This document shows, in pieces, positions 1 through 10,439 of a stretch of 64,000 nucleotides of DNA (within the stretch, counting starts at the first letter, position 1; every line of letters starts with the position of its first letter). The notes under the pieces are model-generated. The model worked only from the letters and a program-made list of their open reading frames with translations, made no database searches and was not told the DNA's origin. A program made the position numbers and the translations under genes. The DNA comes from Pterobdella sp. o SKG-2022. Lineage: Eukaryota > Annelida > Clitellata > Hirudinida > Piscicolidae. The DNA is taken from contig OZ038320.1 of assembly GCA_964035795.1 (NCBI GenBank), positions 14,866,030-14,930,029 on the forward strand, written 5' to 3'.

Positions 1-392
1 TACGTAGTGCTGATAAAAATCAGTTTGAAAATTTTATTCATTTGCACATCCTTATTGAAAGTTTTTTCGGTTTTTTTTGTCTACAACTATTACTTTGGCT
101 TTTTTTTATCTAAAATTATTTTTCGGCTCTTTCCAAATTTTTAATATTTTCTAAAAAAATTATTGGTTGTCACAAAATTTTGCTTCAAAAATCATGAAAA
201 GCTTCAAATACTTTGTTAAGATTAAACTTATATTTCAGTTTCATAAAAAGTTAGGGTAACTTTGTATTTAAGTTTTGTTGTATTTTGAAAAATCTAAACT
301 GAACTTTTCATGAAGTTTAAGTAAATTTTCAAAAAGATTGAAAATGAAATTGATAAAATGTCCGTTATATAAAAAAAAAAATTTTGCCTTAC
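1..392. other. AT-rich sequence, no gene seen
   Basis: AT-rich sequence with homopolymer runs and no convincing ORF. It lies 3' of the last kinase exon recognised on the minus strand, so it is probably intron or the 3' end of that gene. The donor at 387-392 shows that at least one further exon must lie below it or outside the window. Confidence 0.5.
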
Positions 393-809
393 CTGGTTTG
401 CTGTTTTTTTCATGGCAATGTTCAAGCCGTAATGTTTTTTTGTTTCTCTTAGGTTTCTAGCACAAAAATCCTTGTATTCAAGCTGTTTAGAAAAAGTCGA
501 TTTGGCTAAGTTATTTTCCATGACACCAATTTTTACTGCCCTGCATCCCGTATCTTTTTTAACGCAGTTTTGCTCCTTTGTGTCTTTTCTAACTGGTGTA
601 TCATAAACTTCATGATTTTTTTTGCAAAAAATTTTTGATTCAATAACTTGGTTTTTTTTTCTATACGTTGTTTGTTGGCGCAGCACCATTTTTTTGTATT
701 TCCCATGCAACAAAGATAGTTTTTTGGCATTAGTTCGAAGATAGTTCCGAGAATTACTTGTAGATGAAAAAGATGAAGCAGATGTAAACAAGGGTTTTGA
801 AAATTTTTC
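393..809 (-). CDS. NEK gene exon 9: Lys/Ser-rich tail
   Basis: A 417-nt open exon of 139 codons, phase 0 at both ends. It has acceptor TTTGCAG at 810-811 and donor GTAAGG at 387-392. It encodes a basic, Ser- and Lys-rich segment with no domain I recognise, typical of the variable tail of NEK kinases. Membership in the kinase gene is inferred from strand, spacing and matching phase with the exon at 1505. Confidence 0.6.
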
Positions 810-3800
810 CTGCAAATAGCAAAAACCCTCTTAAGTTTAGTCAAATTCAAATTCAATGACGAGTATGATTATAGTGGCATCGACTTCAAGAGTTTCTAGA
901 CCGCTGAGTATTATGAACTTTGAATACAATTTAATGTAATGTAATTTTGTATTATATCATATATATTTTGTTTTTTCATCTAAAAAACTTGAAAATGACT
1001 CATTTAATCGTTTTAAAATTTTTTTTGTTAATTTTCAAATAAAAATTGTTTTTTCTTGAATAAAAATTGTTTTTTCTTGAATAAAAATTTTTTTTAACCT
1101 TTTGTCGAAAGTTTGAACATGAGGTGCTAACAGCTGAAGCAAAAAATTCGGTAAAAACCAATTGATGACATATTTTTTTTTGTTAAGCATTTTTTCAAAT
1201 ATGTTCAAAATTTATTATTATTTTTTTTAAATCTTTTACCACTGCTGCTTTTTTCTCCTTTCTGTATTTTCCGTTCTTATTTCTTCACGTCCAGTATCAT
1301 TTTCATAAAAATTTTTCTTTGTCGCAGTTTGCCATTTTTTTCTTTTTCTCAACTATTTTTTTTTTTTGAACAACTAAAAAACCTCAAGTCTTTGTACGCA
1401 AATTTATTTAATAAATGACTTGAAAAAAAGTGCTTTACTAACCAATAGTTTAACTAACTTAGTCCACACGTTTCATCTACCTACCAAGCGATGTGTCAGT
1501 GAACCTCAGTTAAAACTTCTTTATTTCGCAAGCTTATAGATATTTTTGTTGTTTCGTGTACTGATATTAATTTTAATTCAGTCGAAACAACATTTTTGCT
1601 TTTGAGTGCTTTTTCAGCTTTGCAGCAAACGCTATAAGTTCTGTGTGTAAAATTCTTAGATCTTCCGAAACTAGTTCGTTGTTGCAAACACTTAATTTTT
1701 GATAGCTTCATGTTATCACGAGTTAAAATACTAATATCATATTCAACCTTTTATTTACGAGTTTAGCTAGTTCTCTTGAATGAGCTACTGTACAACGAAA
1801 AATCATAGAAAAATAATAAAACTACCTATTATATATTTATTTGAAGAGTAAAAATTGAACAAAATATTTCTACGAAATAGCATAATTTTGATTAAGAAAC
1901 AAAAAAATTTATTATTTAAATAATACTTTTTAACCATTGTTTCTTTTAGCTTTGCATTTTCTAAAAGCTGTTGGCAGCTTGGTCGTTCACTGTGCAGATT
2001 TGATGCATGAAAATTCAAAAGTTGTTAGTTTTAAAAATATATGAACAAAATTATGGCTCAAAAAAAAGTATTCAAAAATTTTTTTAAATATTTTACTTTG
2101 GCTGTTTATTCAACAGAAGACTGATGACCTCGTTAAGGGCATCACTGTATCCTCGCCATATTTTTTCATAAGGCTCACTGTGGAAAATTTTTAAAAATTT
2201 ATTCTTTAAGTTCAGACAATTTTTGGTTAAAAAAAAATACTTTGAAATGCGTTTGATTAAGTTGTGGATGTCATCAGCTTCAAACTGCAAAAAGACGAAA
2301 ATCAAAAAAAAAGCTTTGAAATTTCATTCAAAAAATTTGATAACGAATTTTTTTTTATTTTTGCAAAGAAATATCTGAGGTTTCAGATGGACGCCACTAA
2401 CAGCATGCTTCAAGGTGCATAGTTCATAAAGGACACATCCCATTGCCCAAACATCACTGTTGGTTTGTCATTTCAGTTGATGTCAAAACGAAGAATAATT
2501 TTATTATTCCAAATATTTTCAAAAAAATTTTAAAAATAATAATTATTTATTTTATTTACTTATATTATATTTGGCGCTTTTCAAAAAGTCGTAATATGTA
2601 TAGAAGCGCTAAAAAATAGCAATACGATGGCAAAAAAGTTATAAATGTGTACAAATGATATGCAAGCGATGATTTAAGCAATATTCAAAAATTTTTTCAT
2701 TTCGATTTATGGAAGAATTTTAGTGCATTTATTGAGCAAAAAATCAGCTCTAATTTTCAATGACTATTTGAATTAAACACTTTTATTAACTGAATAATAA
2801 TACGAAGCTTTTCGTAAGTTGAACTCACATTATCAAGTATACAAACTTAAAGACGTTGTTAACTGCCATGGTAACATCATTTAATAGTAATTCTATAGCG
2901 CTTGACAAGAATAATGAAAGTAAAATTCTAAAATATTGAAATAGAATTAAATCAAAGCTATAAAAACAAAAACAAAAAATAATAATAATATATATATATA
3001 TATTGATAATGAAATAAATTAATGAATAAATAAATAAAATGATAATAAAGAAAAAATAATAATAATAATAATCAAATCGGAAACAATGACAATAATGTGA
3101 GTTCACCTTACGAAAAGCTTCGTATTATTAATCAGTTAATACTACCAGAAAAGTGTTCTGAATTTATTATTTGAAGATCTCATCAAAATGCAATGCAACC
3201 ACATGCAGGAGAGCATTCAGGTTGTCAGTGGTTATGAGATCGTGCTTGAATTAGTATAAGATATTTGATGATGATGTCTATTGAATATAGAACAGCATAG
3301 TTTTTTACTTAAAATTGTTGAAATGTTCGATTATAATAAAATAAAATTCACTTTCAAAGATTACAAAAATTATTTTTTTTGCTTTAAAAAAAGTGATAAA
3401 TACAAGAAATTCAATTAAAACAAATAATATGCATAATCTTGAGCACCTTTTATTGTTATAGGGCATTCCCATACAAATTTCTGGACTCAAATAGTAAGGA
3501 GTGCCTATGCATGTGTGCAACATGTCTGATGTACTGAAAAGAAAATCAGTTATTTGAGATTCTATTGTGAGCTTAGTCTCATGAATTTAAATCAAAAAAA
3601 CAAAATAAGTTAATATTTTAATTTAAAAAAAGTGAGTTTTTGCAGATGAAGTCACAGGCATCAACTAATGGTTTTATTATTGGGATTAGCTAAGATGCCA
3701 GTGTTTTCTGGAGAGTCTCTGTGTGATATTATATTATTGCAAAAAAATTTTAATTTTTTATGGGTTTTAATTAATGAGTAAGCTATAGGAATTAGTGAAC

Positions 3801-6800
3801 CTGGAGGGTAAATTTGTCTTCAGTCACTTTCTGATAGTTTATCCTCTTTCTTCAGTTTAAGTAACTTCGTTTGTATTTTCTTCCAGGTTTTGAGTTTTAT
3901 CTTATATTTTTGGTTTTATGTTTTTGAAAACTTCCAAGTTTTTATTGTGGATGTAAAACAACGAACCCTAATTTGTGTCTCGTGGTGTAATAGCTAGTTC
4001 CTTGTTTTTTATTTTGTCTTTTAGATATTTCAGTTCTTTTCTCTTATCCCTTGCTAGTAGTGCTTAATTTTTTTCTTGCTAGATACAAAGTCTGTGAGAC
4101 ATCTTGGCGTAATTTTTCTCTTTTTCCAAAAAAGCCAGTTTATTTTAGGCTTTGCGCTGCTTTCTCTGTACTGCAGATTGTATCCATTAAGAGAATTTTT
4201 TGGTGAGTTAGAGCAAACTCAGGTTCTTTATTTAGAAGAACTATTGCATAAAAAAGGAAAGTTTCGGTTTAAAGTTGAAGAAAAGAGTTGTAGATGGTTG
4301 TGATTGCTGACGTCTGGAAATGTTTTTTAAAGTATTTTTTAAAATTTATTCTTTACCTTCTGTTCGTCTTTTTGAATTCTCTTTTAGAAGCTTTGTTGAT
4401 AATTCTATTTTAATTGTTAAAATCATTTTTTTCGAGCTTACTTCCTAGGAGAGTGTTTTGGTTTTTTATTTTTTTCATTAAGATGTAGAAGTGTTTCAAT
4501 TCAGTTTTATAACTTTCTTTCAAAACGCCCAGTCGGTATTTCGAAGTTAGTTGTTTTCAACGCTATGTTTTAAACGGACATGAGTTCATTTGAAATTTTG
4601 TGGTATGCGCATCGTTTTAAGAAAAATACTCTTTTCTTTATGAATGCGTTATTTTTAAAAAACGTATGAATTTCTTAAATTGGTGTTGTGTAGCTAATTA
4701 ATATACAGGACATACATAAGATGTCTCTAAAAAGTTAATATTTCATGAAATTAAAATATTTCATTTAATTTTTTATTGACCATCAGTAGCTTAAATGTTC
4801 AAAGCTCTGCAGATTGGCACAAATGTCGTCTCTGCAGCATGCTCAAAGCATTTAAACTGTCGAAAAATAGTACTTATAATAATTATAAGTTTGAAACATA
4901 GTATGGATACTGGTATTCAAACTATTACCGGTTTTTACTAAAACCCTGATGAAGTGATGTTCGATGATTTCGTGCCAAAACTCCTCAAAATGTGCGCTGC
5001 TCCCATAAGCGCTGTTTTTTGGATTTGCATATCTTATGCAACCCAGAGAACGTTGAAAATTTGAAATCTAAATTTTTACAAACTGTACCTAAATGACGAC
5101 AACTGTTGGAACTACTTATGTATTCATGCTTCAGCATATTTCTTTAGCAAATGAATTATGACAAAGTTTTACTTGTTGAAAATTTCAGCTAAATAAAAAT
5201 TTTCTCTACGTGTTCTTATAAATTCTCATAATTTGAAGTTTTATTGGTAATATCTCTTGTTGCAAATTTTCTCAGATCTTTTTGAGACTATGTTGGTGTC
5301 TGATGGCAACACGATATCATTTAGGACACACTCTTTTTTAACATCTTTAACCACTATTTGCCTGTATACTCTTATCTGTGTGTACTGGATTTTCCCGTAA
5401 CATTGTTAGCTCATCTTTTTTTATGATTTTGTGTTTATACTATTTTTTTAGCTTTTCAACTCTGTTTATTTTCAGGTTGTTCAACGGATGAATTTAGCGA
5501 CTCTCTTGTGACGCTCTAGGTATTCGAGCTTTGCCAACATTGGGTACCTTAGAACTATGGGTGATATTGTTTTAGTGTTAGTTCTACAGAGTCTACCATT
5601 TAGATTTGAGCTAGTTTTTTGGTAAATTTCAGCGCCGTTGCTGATGAAATAAGTGTTAAAATCTAAAAAATGGACGTAAGCGTCTTGTTAAAATATTCCT
5701 ATTTTAATTCTACTTCACCCATCTTTTTATGATTACAGATAAAGTTTACTTACCAGTTTTTCGTTGTGTATTGCAAGAAGGTTACCAGTTTGTCAATCAG
5801 TCCAAATAAACAGGAACAGTTTTTTTTCAAAAATAGAACAGCATGTGTAATGCTTTTTGCTAATCAATCCAGCCCATTGCTAGATTTTTCACTCTCATTT
5901 TACTTTTTTAGTATCATCAGAATAACTTATTTTTGGTCTTATGCTTTTTTTTTGCACCTTTTTTTTTATTTAGAAAAGTGGGATATTTTCTAAAAAGGCT
6001 CATCTGTCAGCAATGCCACCAATATTTTCCAACACAAGGGTAAATAAGTAATTGGCCTATAGTTGCTTTCAATCGTTCATTTTGATTTATCTTTCGGCAT
6101 CAAAACCATTCGGGCTTTTGTCATCCACGCTGGTGTTGATTCTTTGTAGCAAGCTGCTAGATAATTTACCAACCATTGATGCAAGAACTTGAAGTTTTCT
6201 AGCCAAAACCCTTGTACACCGTATGATGTTTTTTTTCCAAAAAATACTGTTTTTTTTTCTATAATTATAATCAATTCTTTTTGTTTCAGTTTTTCATGCC
6301 ATTTTGCATTTTTAATGTGTGCCAATTTTGATTCATAAATTTGACCAAAAATCTTTTGATTCCTTGAGCTGATACATCACGTATAGTTTGTACATTTTAA
6401 CTGTTTAATCGTTCATGAAAACCAGTGCCGATGTTTTTAAACTTTCTGTTTTGTTGTTATTGCTTCATCCGTTTTCCACATTTTAGAATATTTCATTTCA
6501 AACATCTGATGCTCAGAGAAAATTTCAAATTTGATAAATTTTTAACATCTCATTCGAGTTATTCTTAAAATAATTTTCAAAAATTCATATAAATCAGAAG
6601 CTTAGACGAGAATTTTTTTGGCCTTATCAATGCTTGAGGCTCGTATTTTTCGTTTTTATAATCCGATTAAAATATAATGCTATATACATATATAGTTAAT
6701 AAATTAGCTAATATTTTTATAGAAATAAAATTTATTTCAATGTGGCCAGTAGAAAATAAATCTAACTTGGCCAGAACTCGAGCGATTCCAAAATCTCCTA

Positions 6801-6974
6801 ACTTCAAACAATCATCGCGCATCAACATTATGTTCTAGTTGAAAAAAAAAATTTTCTACTATATTATTTTTTTTTAAAGTTAAAATATACTTGAGTCTTT
6901 ATATCTCTGTGCAGAATGTTACGTTGGTGTATGTGAGTCACTGCACGGCACAATTCAAAAAACCAACGCCAGAC
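393..6974 (-). CDS. NEK (NIMA-related) serine/threonine kinase, nine exons, 5' end missing
   Basis: A serine/threonine protein kinase of the NIMA-related family, which generally acts on microtubules, centrosomes, cilia or the cell cycle. Joining the exons in order gives a continuous kinase C-lobe: catalytic loop HRDIKTQN, metal-binding GDFGIARVL, activation-segment end [14 protein letters not shown], then [17 protein letters not shown] and the helix F/G region. The C-lobe closes with ERPSCQQLL. Exon phases agree at every junction and splice sites are GT-AG, so catalytic residues are intact. After the domain comes a Lys-rich tail of about 200 residues. The N-lobe (P-loop, VAIK lysine) is not found upstream of 6974. 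The 3.2-kb intron between 3534 and 6766 holds PLE and LINE debris. The NEK subfamily cannot be set from the C-lobe alone. Confidence 0.85.
1038..1092. repeat. Short tandem repeat, about 21-bp unit
   Basis: AATAAAAATTGTTTTTTCTTG occurs about two and a half times in tandem inside a kinase intron. It appears to be simple AT-rich expansion. Confidence 0.7.
1505..1690 (-). CDS. NEK gene exon 8: basic tail
   Basis: A 186-nt exon (62 codons) ending at ACTGAG|gttcac, phase 0, which matches the phase-0 start of the exon at 809. The acceptor is taken as ATTAAG at 1691-1692. An alternative AG 12 bases further 5' would add four residues. It encodes a Lys-rich stretch with several Cys and no recognised domain. 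Exon status rests on frame continuity and splice sites only. Confidence 0.5.
1935..1989 (-). CDS. NEK gene exon 7: end of kinase domain (ERPSCQQLL)
   Basis: A 55-nt exon with acceptor TGCACAG. Its first base completes an Asn codon with the exon at 2097. The product [18 protein letters not shown] matches subdomain XI of NEK kinases (usually K-RPS-xx-LL), closing the kinase fold. The donor is read as ATG|gttaaa. A donor eight bases later is possible but would break the phase with the next exon. Confidence 0.75.
2097..2177 (-). CDS. NEK gene exon 6: kinase subdomain X
   Basis: An 81-nt exon flanked by a 63-bp intron (2178-2240, acceptor TTTCCACAG) and donor AAA|gtaaaa. It encodes [18 protein letters not shown], the helix that in NEK kinases precedes the RPS motif (compare Y-S-xx-L-xx-L-xx-ML-xx-P). 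The residues replacing the usual PPLP stretch (EPYEKIWR) are unusual for the family. Confidence 0.75.
2241..2284 (-). CDS. NEK gene exon 5: [14 protein letters not shown]
   Basis: A 44-nt microexon with acceptor TTTTGCAG at 2285-2286 and donor AAA|gtattt. It encodes [14 protein letters not shown], equivalent to the family segment FEAxxMxxLVxKI. Phases at both edges agree with neighbours. Confidence 0.8.
2402..2456 (-). CDS. NEK gene exon 4: subdomain IX ([12 protein letters not shown])
   Basis: A 55-nt exon with acceptor CCAACAG and donor GCT|gttagt. It encodes [18 protein letters not shown], a near-canonical NEK subdomain IX. The invariant Asp of helix F is present. The split codon AG|T restores the Ser before DVW. 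Confidence 0.9.
2771..3158. mobile_element. Short TIR element of the hairpin-repeat family
   Basis: Two arms of about 65 bp face each other: 2771-2835 and the reverse complement at 3089-3158. Each contains the hairpin ACGAAGCTTTTCGT, exactly at 2802-2815 and inverted at 3110-3123, followed by the same tract reading TAAGTTGAACTCACATTAT. The interior is AT-rich with ATA/TA runs and no coding. It sits in the intron between the exons at 2402 and 3447. MITE-like behaviour is inferred from the inverted arms; no clear target duplication was seen. Confidence 0.7.
3447..3533 (-). CDS. NEK gene exon 3: activation segment ([14 protein letters not shown])
   Basis: An 87-nt exon with acceptor TTTTCAG and donor AAAAG|gtgctc. 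It encodes the activation loop end and P+1 loop, [21 protein letters not shown], a hallmark of NEK kinases (SPE replaces the usual APE). The first base completes an Asn codon from exon 2. This is the strongest single piece of evidence for the gene. Confidence 0.95.
3640..4690 (-). pseudogene. Penelope-like element fragment (N-terminal and pre-RT region)
   Basis: Reading the minus strand, about 4230-4150 encodes [15 protein letters not shown] followed by [11 protein letters not shown]. This parallels the PLE at 32.9-33.1 kb (LNKGPKFAVIQQKI, then TTKKAAQII). At 4560-4680 an FLKRC-type segment matches the PLE N-terminal FLKRCLFHN at about 32.57 kb. Stops and frameshifts are frequent, so it is dead. 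It lies in a kinase intron. Confidence 0.6.
5150..5240 (+). repeat. Fragment of Penelope terminal repeat
   Basis: About 90 bp, starting at AATTATGACAAAGTTTTACT, matches the distal part of both PLE terminal repeats (32330-32428 and 34910-35006) with scattered differences. Its orientation is opposite to the PLE coding fragment at 3640-4690, so the two may be separate insertions or one rearranged copy. Confidence 0.65.
5810..6400 (-). pseudogene. LINE reverse transcriptase fragment, R2/NeSL-like
   Basis: The minus strand encodes [17 protein letters not shown], then [15 protein letters not shown], and after a frameshift [15 protein letters not shown]. Further on, AMGWID is followed by QKA. These are RT fingers motifs in the form seen in site-specific R2/NeSL/HERO LINEs (xWMTxGRTxLxxKD, NYRPITCLPxxWK, WIDYxKAFDxVPH). 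The catalytic box and endonuclease are not visible. It is a degenerate relic in the long kinase intron. Clade is by resemblance only. Confidence 0.6.
6767..6834 (-). CDS. NEK gene exon 2: DFG segment ([10 protein letters not shown])
   Basis: A 68-nt exon with acceptor TTCAACTAG and donor GCCAA|gttaga. It encodes [21 protein letters not shown], covering the Asn after HRD-x4 and the metal-binding DFG Asp. Phase 2 at its end is completed by T at the start of exon 3. Confidence 0.93.
6891..6974 (-). CDS. NEK gene exon 1 (first visible): HRD catalytic loop
   Basis: An 84-nt exon (28 codons) with acceptor TTATATTATAG and donor CTCAA|gtatat. It encodes [13 protein letters not shown] then [11 protein letters not shown], the catalytic loop with proton-acceptor Asp and Lys. 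The N-lobe exons that must precede it are not recognised between 6975 and the gap at 7756, where a LINE fragment lies. Confidence 0.93.
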
Positions 6975-7270
6975 CTATAATATAAATTTAAAAAACATAT
7001 AAATAAATAAAAAATAAAATATATATATATATTTTTTTTTAACAAAATTCTTTTATTGATATAAACAACTACATGAAACTCAAAAAGTTGATGTGAAATG
7101 AACAACAAAACTAATTAAAACAACTTATAAGAATAAAAGAAAATGGCTTAAATAGAAACAAATCAAATTAATAAAACATGCCTTTCAAGGGTATAATGAT
7201 ATACCGTAAATGAAATGGCATAAAAAACAAAACAAAGAATTCAAATCGAATGAAATAAAAAATAAGGTAA
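6975..7270. other. AT-rich intronic sequence
   Basis: Short AT repeats and A-rich runs only. It is presumably the intron 5' of the first visible kinase exon. Confidence 0.5.
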
Positions 7271-7755
7271 TAACAGACTAGATTTATAACTTGGAGCTGT
7301 TTAATTATTAAAATTAATAAAGTCATGATTGTTAGAGTTTAGCCAAGTTTCAGTAATAAATAAAATGCTACGCCTTGTCCATTTCAAGAAATTATTGATT
7401 GATATTGTTTTATTAATTAAACTTCTGATATTAACGTGGCCAATGTTTATAACATGGTTTTCAAAAAGAGGTAAGTAAATATTGTTATTACTCATTTTTC
7501 TTATATTGTGGGTATTTTCTCTATTGAGGTTGAAAATATTGGGATTGTGGAAATTTCGTGGAGCAGTAAAAGAAACATAAGGAATATGAGGTTCAGAAAA
7601 AAATCGTGGTGCTGGATTGAAGTTTGGAAATAGATGATTGTGGTTGTAGGATGGAGGATAATGGATGGGAAATTGATAGTAGCGAGCATAATAGGTCTTT
7701 TTAGGATGGATAGAGTGAAAAGAATACTTATTATTATCAATAATGTTGTTATTAT
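7271..7755 (-). pseudogene. LINE endonuclease N-terminus (CR1/L2-like)
   Basis: The minus strand encodes VINIGHVNIRSLINKTISI then ILFITETWLN. This is the start of an apurinic endonuclease domain as in CR1/L2-type LINEs (xNxRSLxNK, then xTETWL). A Pro/Ile/His-rich stretch precedes it, running into the sequence gap. The 3' part is missing (5' fragment only). Confidence 0.65.
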
Positions 7756-7955
7756 NNNNNNNNNNNNNNNNNNNNNNNNNNNNNNNNNNNNNNNNNNNNN
7801 NNNNNNNNNNNNNNNNNNNNNNNNNNNNNNNNNNNNNNNNNNNNNNNNNNNNNNNNNNNNNNNNNNNNNNNNNNNNNNNNNNNNNNNNNNNNNNNNNNNN
7901 NNNNNNNNNNNNNNNNNNNNNNNNNNNNNNNNNNNNNNNNNNNNNNNNNNNNNNN
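7756..7955. other. Assembly gap (200 N)
   Basis: Exactly 200 N, a common placeholder length, so the true distance is unknown. A minus-strand LINE fragment abuts it on the left and a plus-strand LINE fragment on the right. Joining across it should be treated with caution. Confidence 0.99.
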
Positions 7956-9230
7956 ATATGTGGCTACTGCCTTGTAGAAGGCCAAGGTAAAGGCAAAGGC
8001 TAAGGGAGTAAACCCCTACAGATAAATTCGGAGAGATAAGCCCGTTAGGTCTTGTCAGGTCATGTATCTAGAAGAGGTCAACTTCAAAATAAAACCTGCG
8101 GCACTTTTTTATCCAATGATGTTAACTTGTTGCTAAGATCCCTCCGGCCGATAAAGTCGTTTACTGGGTGATTTTAATGCAAGAGTCGGAAAGGATGCAG
8201 AAACTTGGCACGTTTTAAGTAAACATGGCGTCGGAAAACTTAATAGCAACGGCTTAATGCTGCTACAATTCTGCACGGAAATGAGGTTTTAGGTAACCAA
8301 CACTATGTTCCAAATGAAGGACAAGTTCAAAACTACTTGGATGCACCCTGGCTCGAAACAATGGCACTTATAGATTTTTTGTTGGTCAAAAGGCGTGACA
8401 TAGCTGATGTACAAATCGTCCGTGCTATACGGGGTGCTGAATGTTGGACTGACCACCGACTTGTTCGAGGTAAGTTGAACTTTGTGGTTAAGCCTAGGAA
8501 CCGTAGTCGTGGAACCAAATTACCTAAACGCCTCAATGTAGCCGATCTGAAAAATGCTGCTGCTAAAGAAAAACTAGTAAAGGAAATGGAAAATATATTC
8601 TGTGAAAATTCATGGGAAAACTTTAAGGTCTTTGTATATAGCCCTCGTGAGAAAATACTGGGCTTTAGAAAGCGTAAAAACCGAGACTAGTTTGATGAAA
8701 ACGACGTGACAATACAGTCATTACTAGAATCTAAGTCAAAGGCATATAATGCTTTGTCAAAGTGCGTGACCAGTTCTCATGAGTTATAAAGTTTGAAATC
8801 CAGGTTTAATTCCATCACAACCGAAATACAGCGTGAATTAAAAAAGATGCAAAATATTTGGTGGAGTAAGAGGAATGATGAGATCCAATTAGCAGTTGAC
8901 ACTAAGAACACCAGAGTATTTTACAGTCTATTGCCCGAGGTTTATGGCCCTTCTAGTTTCTCTATCACGCTTTTGAGAAGCAAAGATAATAAGCATCTCA
9001 TTCGCGACCCATTCGGCATCCTAAACAGATGGAAAAAACACTTTGACGATCTTCTAAATAGAACTTCATTATTCAATTCAGAGCTATTTGAATCCATTCC
9101 AACTAAACCGGTTGAAGACGCTTTGGGTAAAGAAATTAAAGCACAAGAAGTGGAAGAGGCAGTTCAAAAATTGAACTCTGGTAAATCCCCTGATATGAAC
9201 GGCTTTCTCGCAGAATTCTTTCATTGTTAA
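7956..9230 (+). pseudogene. LINE 5' half: endonuclease and linker, 3' truncated
   Basis: The plus strand encodes an endonuclease of the EEP family: [12 protein letters not shown] (catalytic Asp/Asn), then ALIDFLLVKRRDIADV and AECWTDHRLVRGKLNF (final SDH-type motif as TDH). After two stops follows the linker region and the opening of RT, with VQKLNSGKSPDMNGFLAEFF at 9163-9225. The copy then stops, before any catalytic RT motif. It resembles the family of the copies at 10988 and 21483. Several stops make it inactive. Confidence 0.8.
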
Positions 9231-9670
9231 AAGATGACAACTCCACAATTACATAAATCTCAATTTTATGGTTTTTATTGCTTTACTATTCGTCAGCTAA
9301 AATTTTTAAACTTTTTGAAATTGAAAATTGTTTAATACATGATTTTTAATAAAATATATAAATTTTTTCAAGGAAACCATCTTTGATCAAGTTCATAAAA
9401 TTGATCTAATTTTCAAAAAAATATCATTATCTCAGGCTTTTTTTCTCAGCATTGTTAATCTTTTTTAGTTCAGTTTAATTGAAATATTGTAAATATCATT
9501 CGGAAATTAGTCCGTGAAAAACTATGGCTAAAAGTTTTCAACTAGGAAACCAGAATTATGGATGGTTCTAAAAAAAATAATGTCGTCATTATAATACAAA
9601 CACAATCGATAAACCGGGTCCCAACATCTCAAATTCGCCTTATGCATCAGTCATCAAATACGATTTGATC
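9231..9670. other. AT-rich sequence, nothing recognised
   Basis: No ORF, RNA gene or repeat could be recognised between the LINE fragment and the hairpin repeat. Confidence 0.5.
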
Positions 9671-9674
9671 CAAA

Positions 9675-9840
9675 CACTTTCATTAACTGAATAATAACAC
9701 AAAGCTTTTCGTAAGTTGAACTCACATTATCAAGTATACAAACTTAAGTTTGTTTCAAATCGTTTTTGTTGATAAGCTAATTTAGTTAATAATAAATACA
9801 TCAAATAATTTAGTCTTTTGCATAAACAATCAACTCAATT
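9675..9840 (+). repeat. Hairpin-repeat family, single arm
   Basis: ACACTTTCATTAACTGAATA is followed by the variant hairpin ACAAAGCTTTTCGT at 9699-9712. After it comes the tract TAAGTTGAACTCACATTATC and TATACAAACTTA. The arm closely matches 2775-2848, and no inverted partner is seen nearby. Confidence 0.75.
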
Positions 9841-10014
9841 TGAAATATAAACTTTACGACAGACCTCGTTGTTAGCCCAGTTGAAACATGAAAACATAGT
9901 CAAATATCATTACTCTTTTAAATGTATGGAATATTATTTGTTATTTGTTTGAGTAGTTTATTGAATCATTGAGAAGCACATATTTTAATAAAATTGGTTG
10001 AAACATCACAGCAG

Positions 10015-10084
10015 GTATGGATACTCTAACTCTAGTAATGGAGTATTTCGATGCCGGTATCTTTGATCGTCTTCATTTAATATA
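10015..10084 (+). pseudogene. Kinase hinge-like fragment (LTLVMEYFDAG)
   Basis: The plus strand reads LTLVMEYFDAGIFDRL, resembling kinase subdomain V (hydrophobic-VMEY-x-GG-L). A possible acceptor ATCACAG precedes it and GCCG|gtatct could be a donor. Only about 20 codons are visible. It could be an exon of another kinase, the missing N-lobe exon of the nearby NEK gene in inverted orientation beyond the gap, or chance. Confidence 0.3.
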
Positions 10085-10220
10085 AATAAAAAAATTCAAT
10101 TTTTTTGAAATTTTAGTTTTATGGATCTTTTTTGAGTCTATAAACCAATAATATAGCTTTTACACGGTATGCAGGGGATTTGCAAATGAGAATAGAAAAA
10201 CAACCTGGAGTATTATTTCA

Positions 10221-10222
<2 letters not shown>

Positions 10223-10294
<72 letters not shown>
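10223..10294. repeat. (AT)n microsatellite
   Basis: An uninterrupted run of about 36 AT dinucleotides. Confidence 0.98.
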
Positions 10295-10296
<2 letters not shown>

Positions 10297-10439
10297 AAAG
10301 TCAGTGGACAACCGCTAAAAGTCCTTATTTTTGAAAAAACTTATATTTCTAATTAATTTATTTTATTCAAATTAATAACATATGAAAATATAATTCATAC
10401 ATAATTTAAAAATATATAGCAGAGATAATTAATTTATTT

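Noticed and set aside
533..856. 107-codon ORF overlapping the last kinase exon
   Set aside because: It is another frame of the exon at 393-809; splice sites and phase support the other frame.
2825..3106. 93-codon Tyr/Ile/Phe-rich ORF on the minus strand
   Set aside because: It is the translation of the AT-repeat interior of a TIR element, with no coding character.
4945..4990. CCTGATGAAG resembling a hammerhead ribozyme core
   Set aside because: The required stem II and a CGAAA box in the right place are absent.
7634..8003. Three long open frames across the N gap
   Set aside because: They are open only because N codons are not stops; the flanks are LINE fragments.
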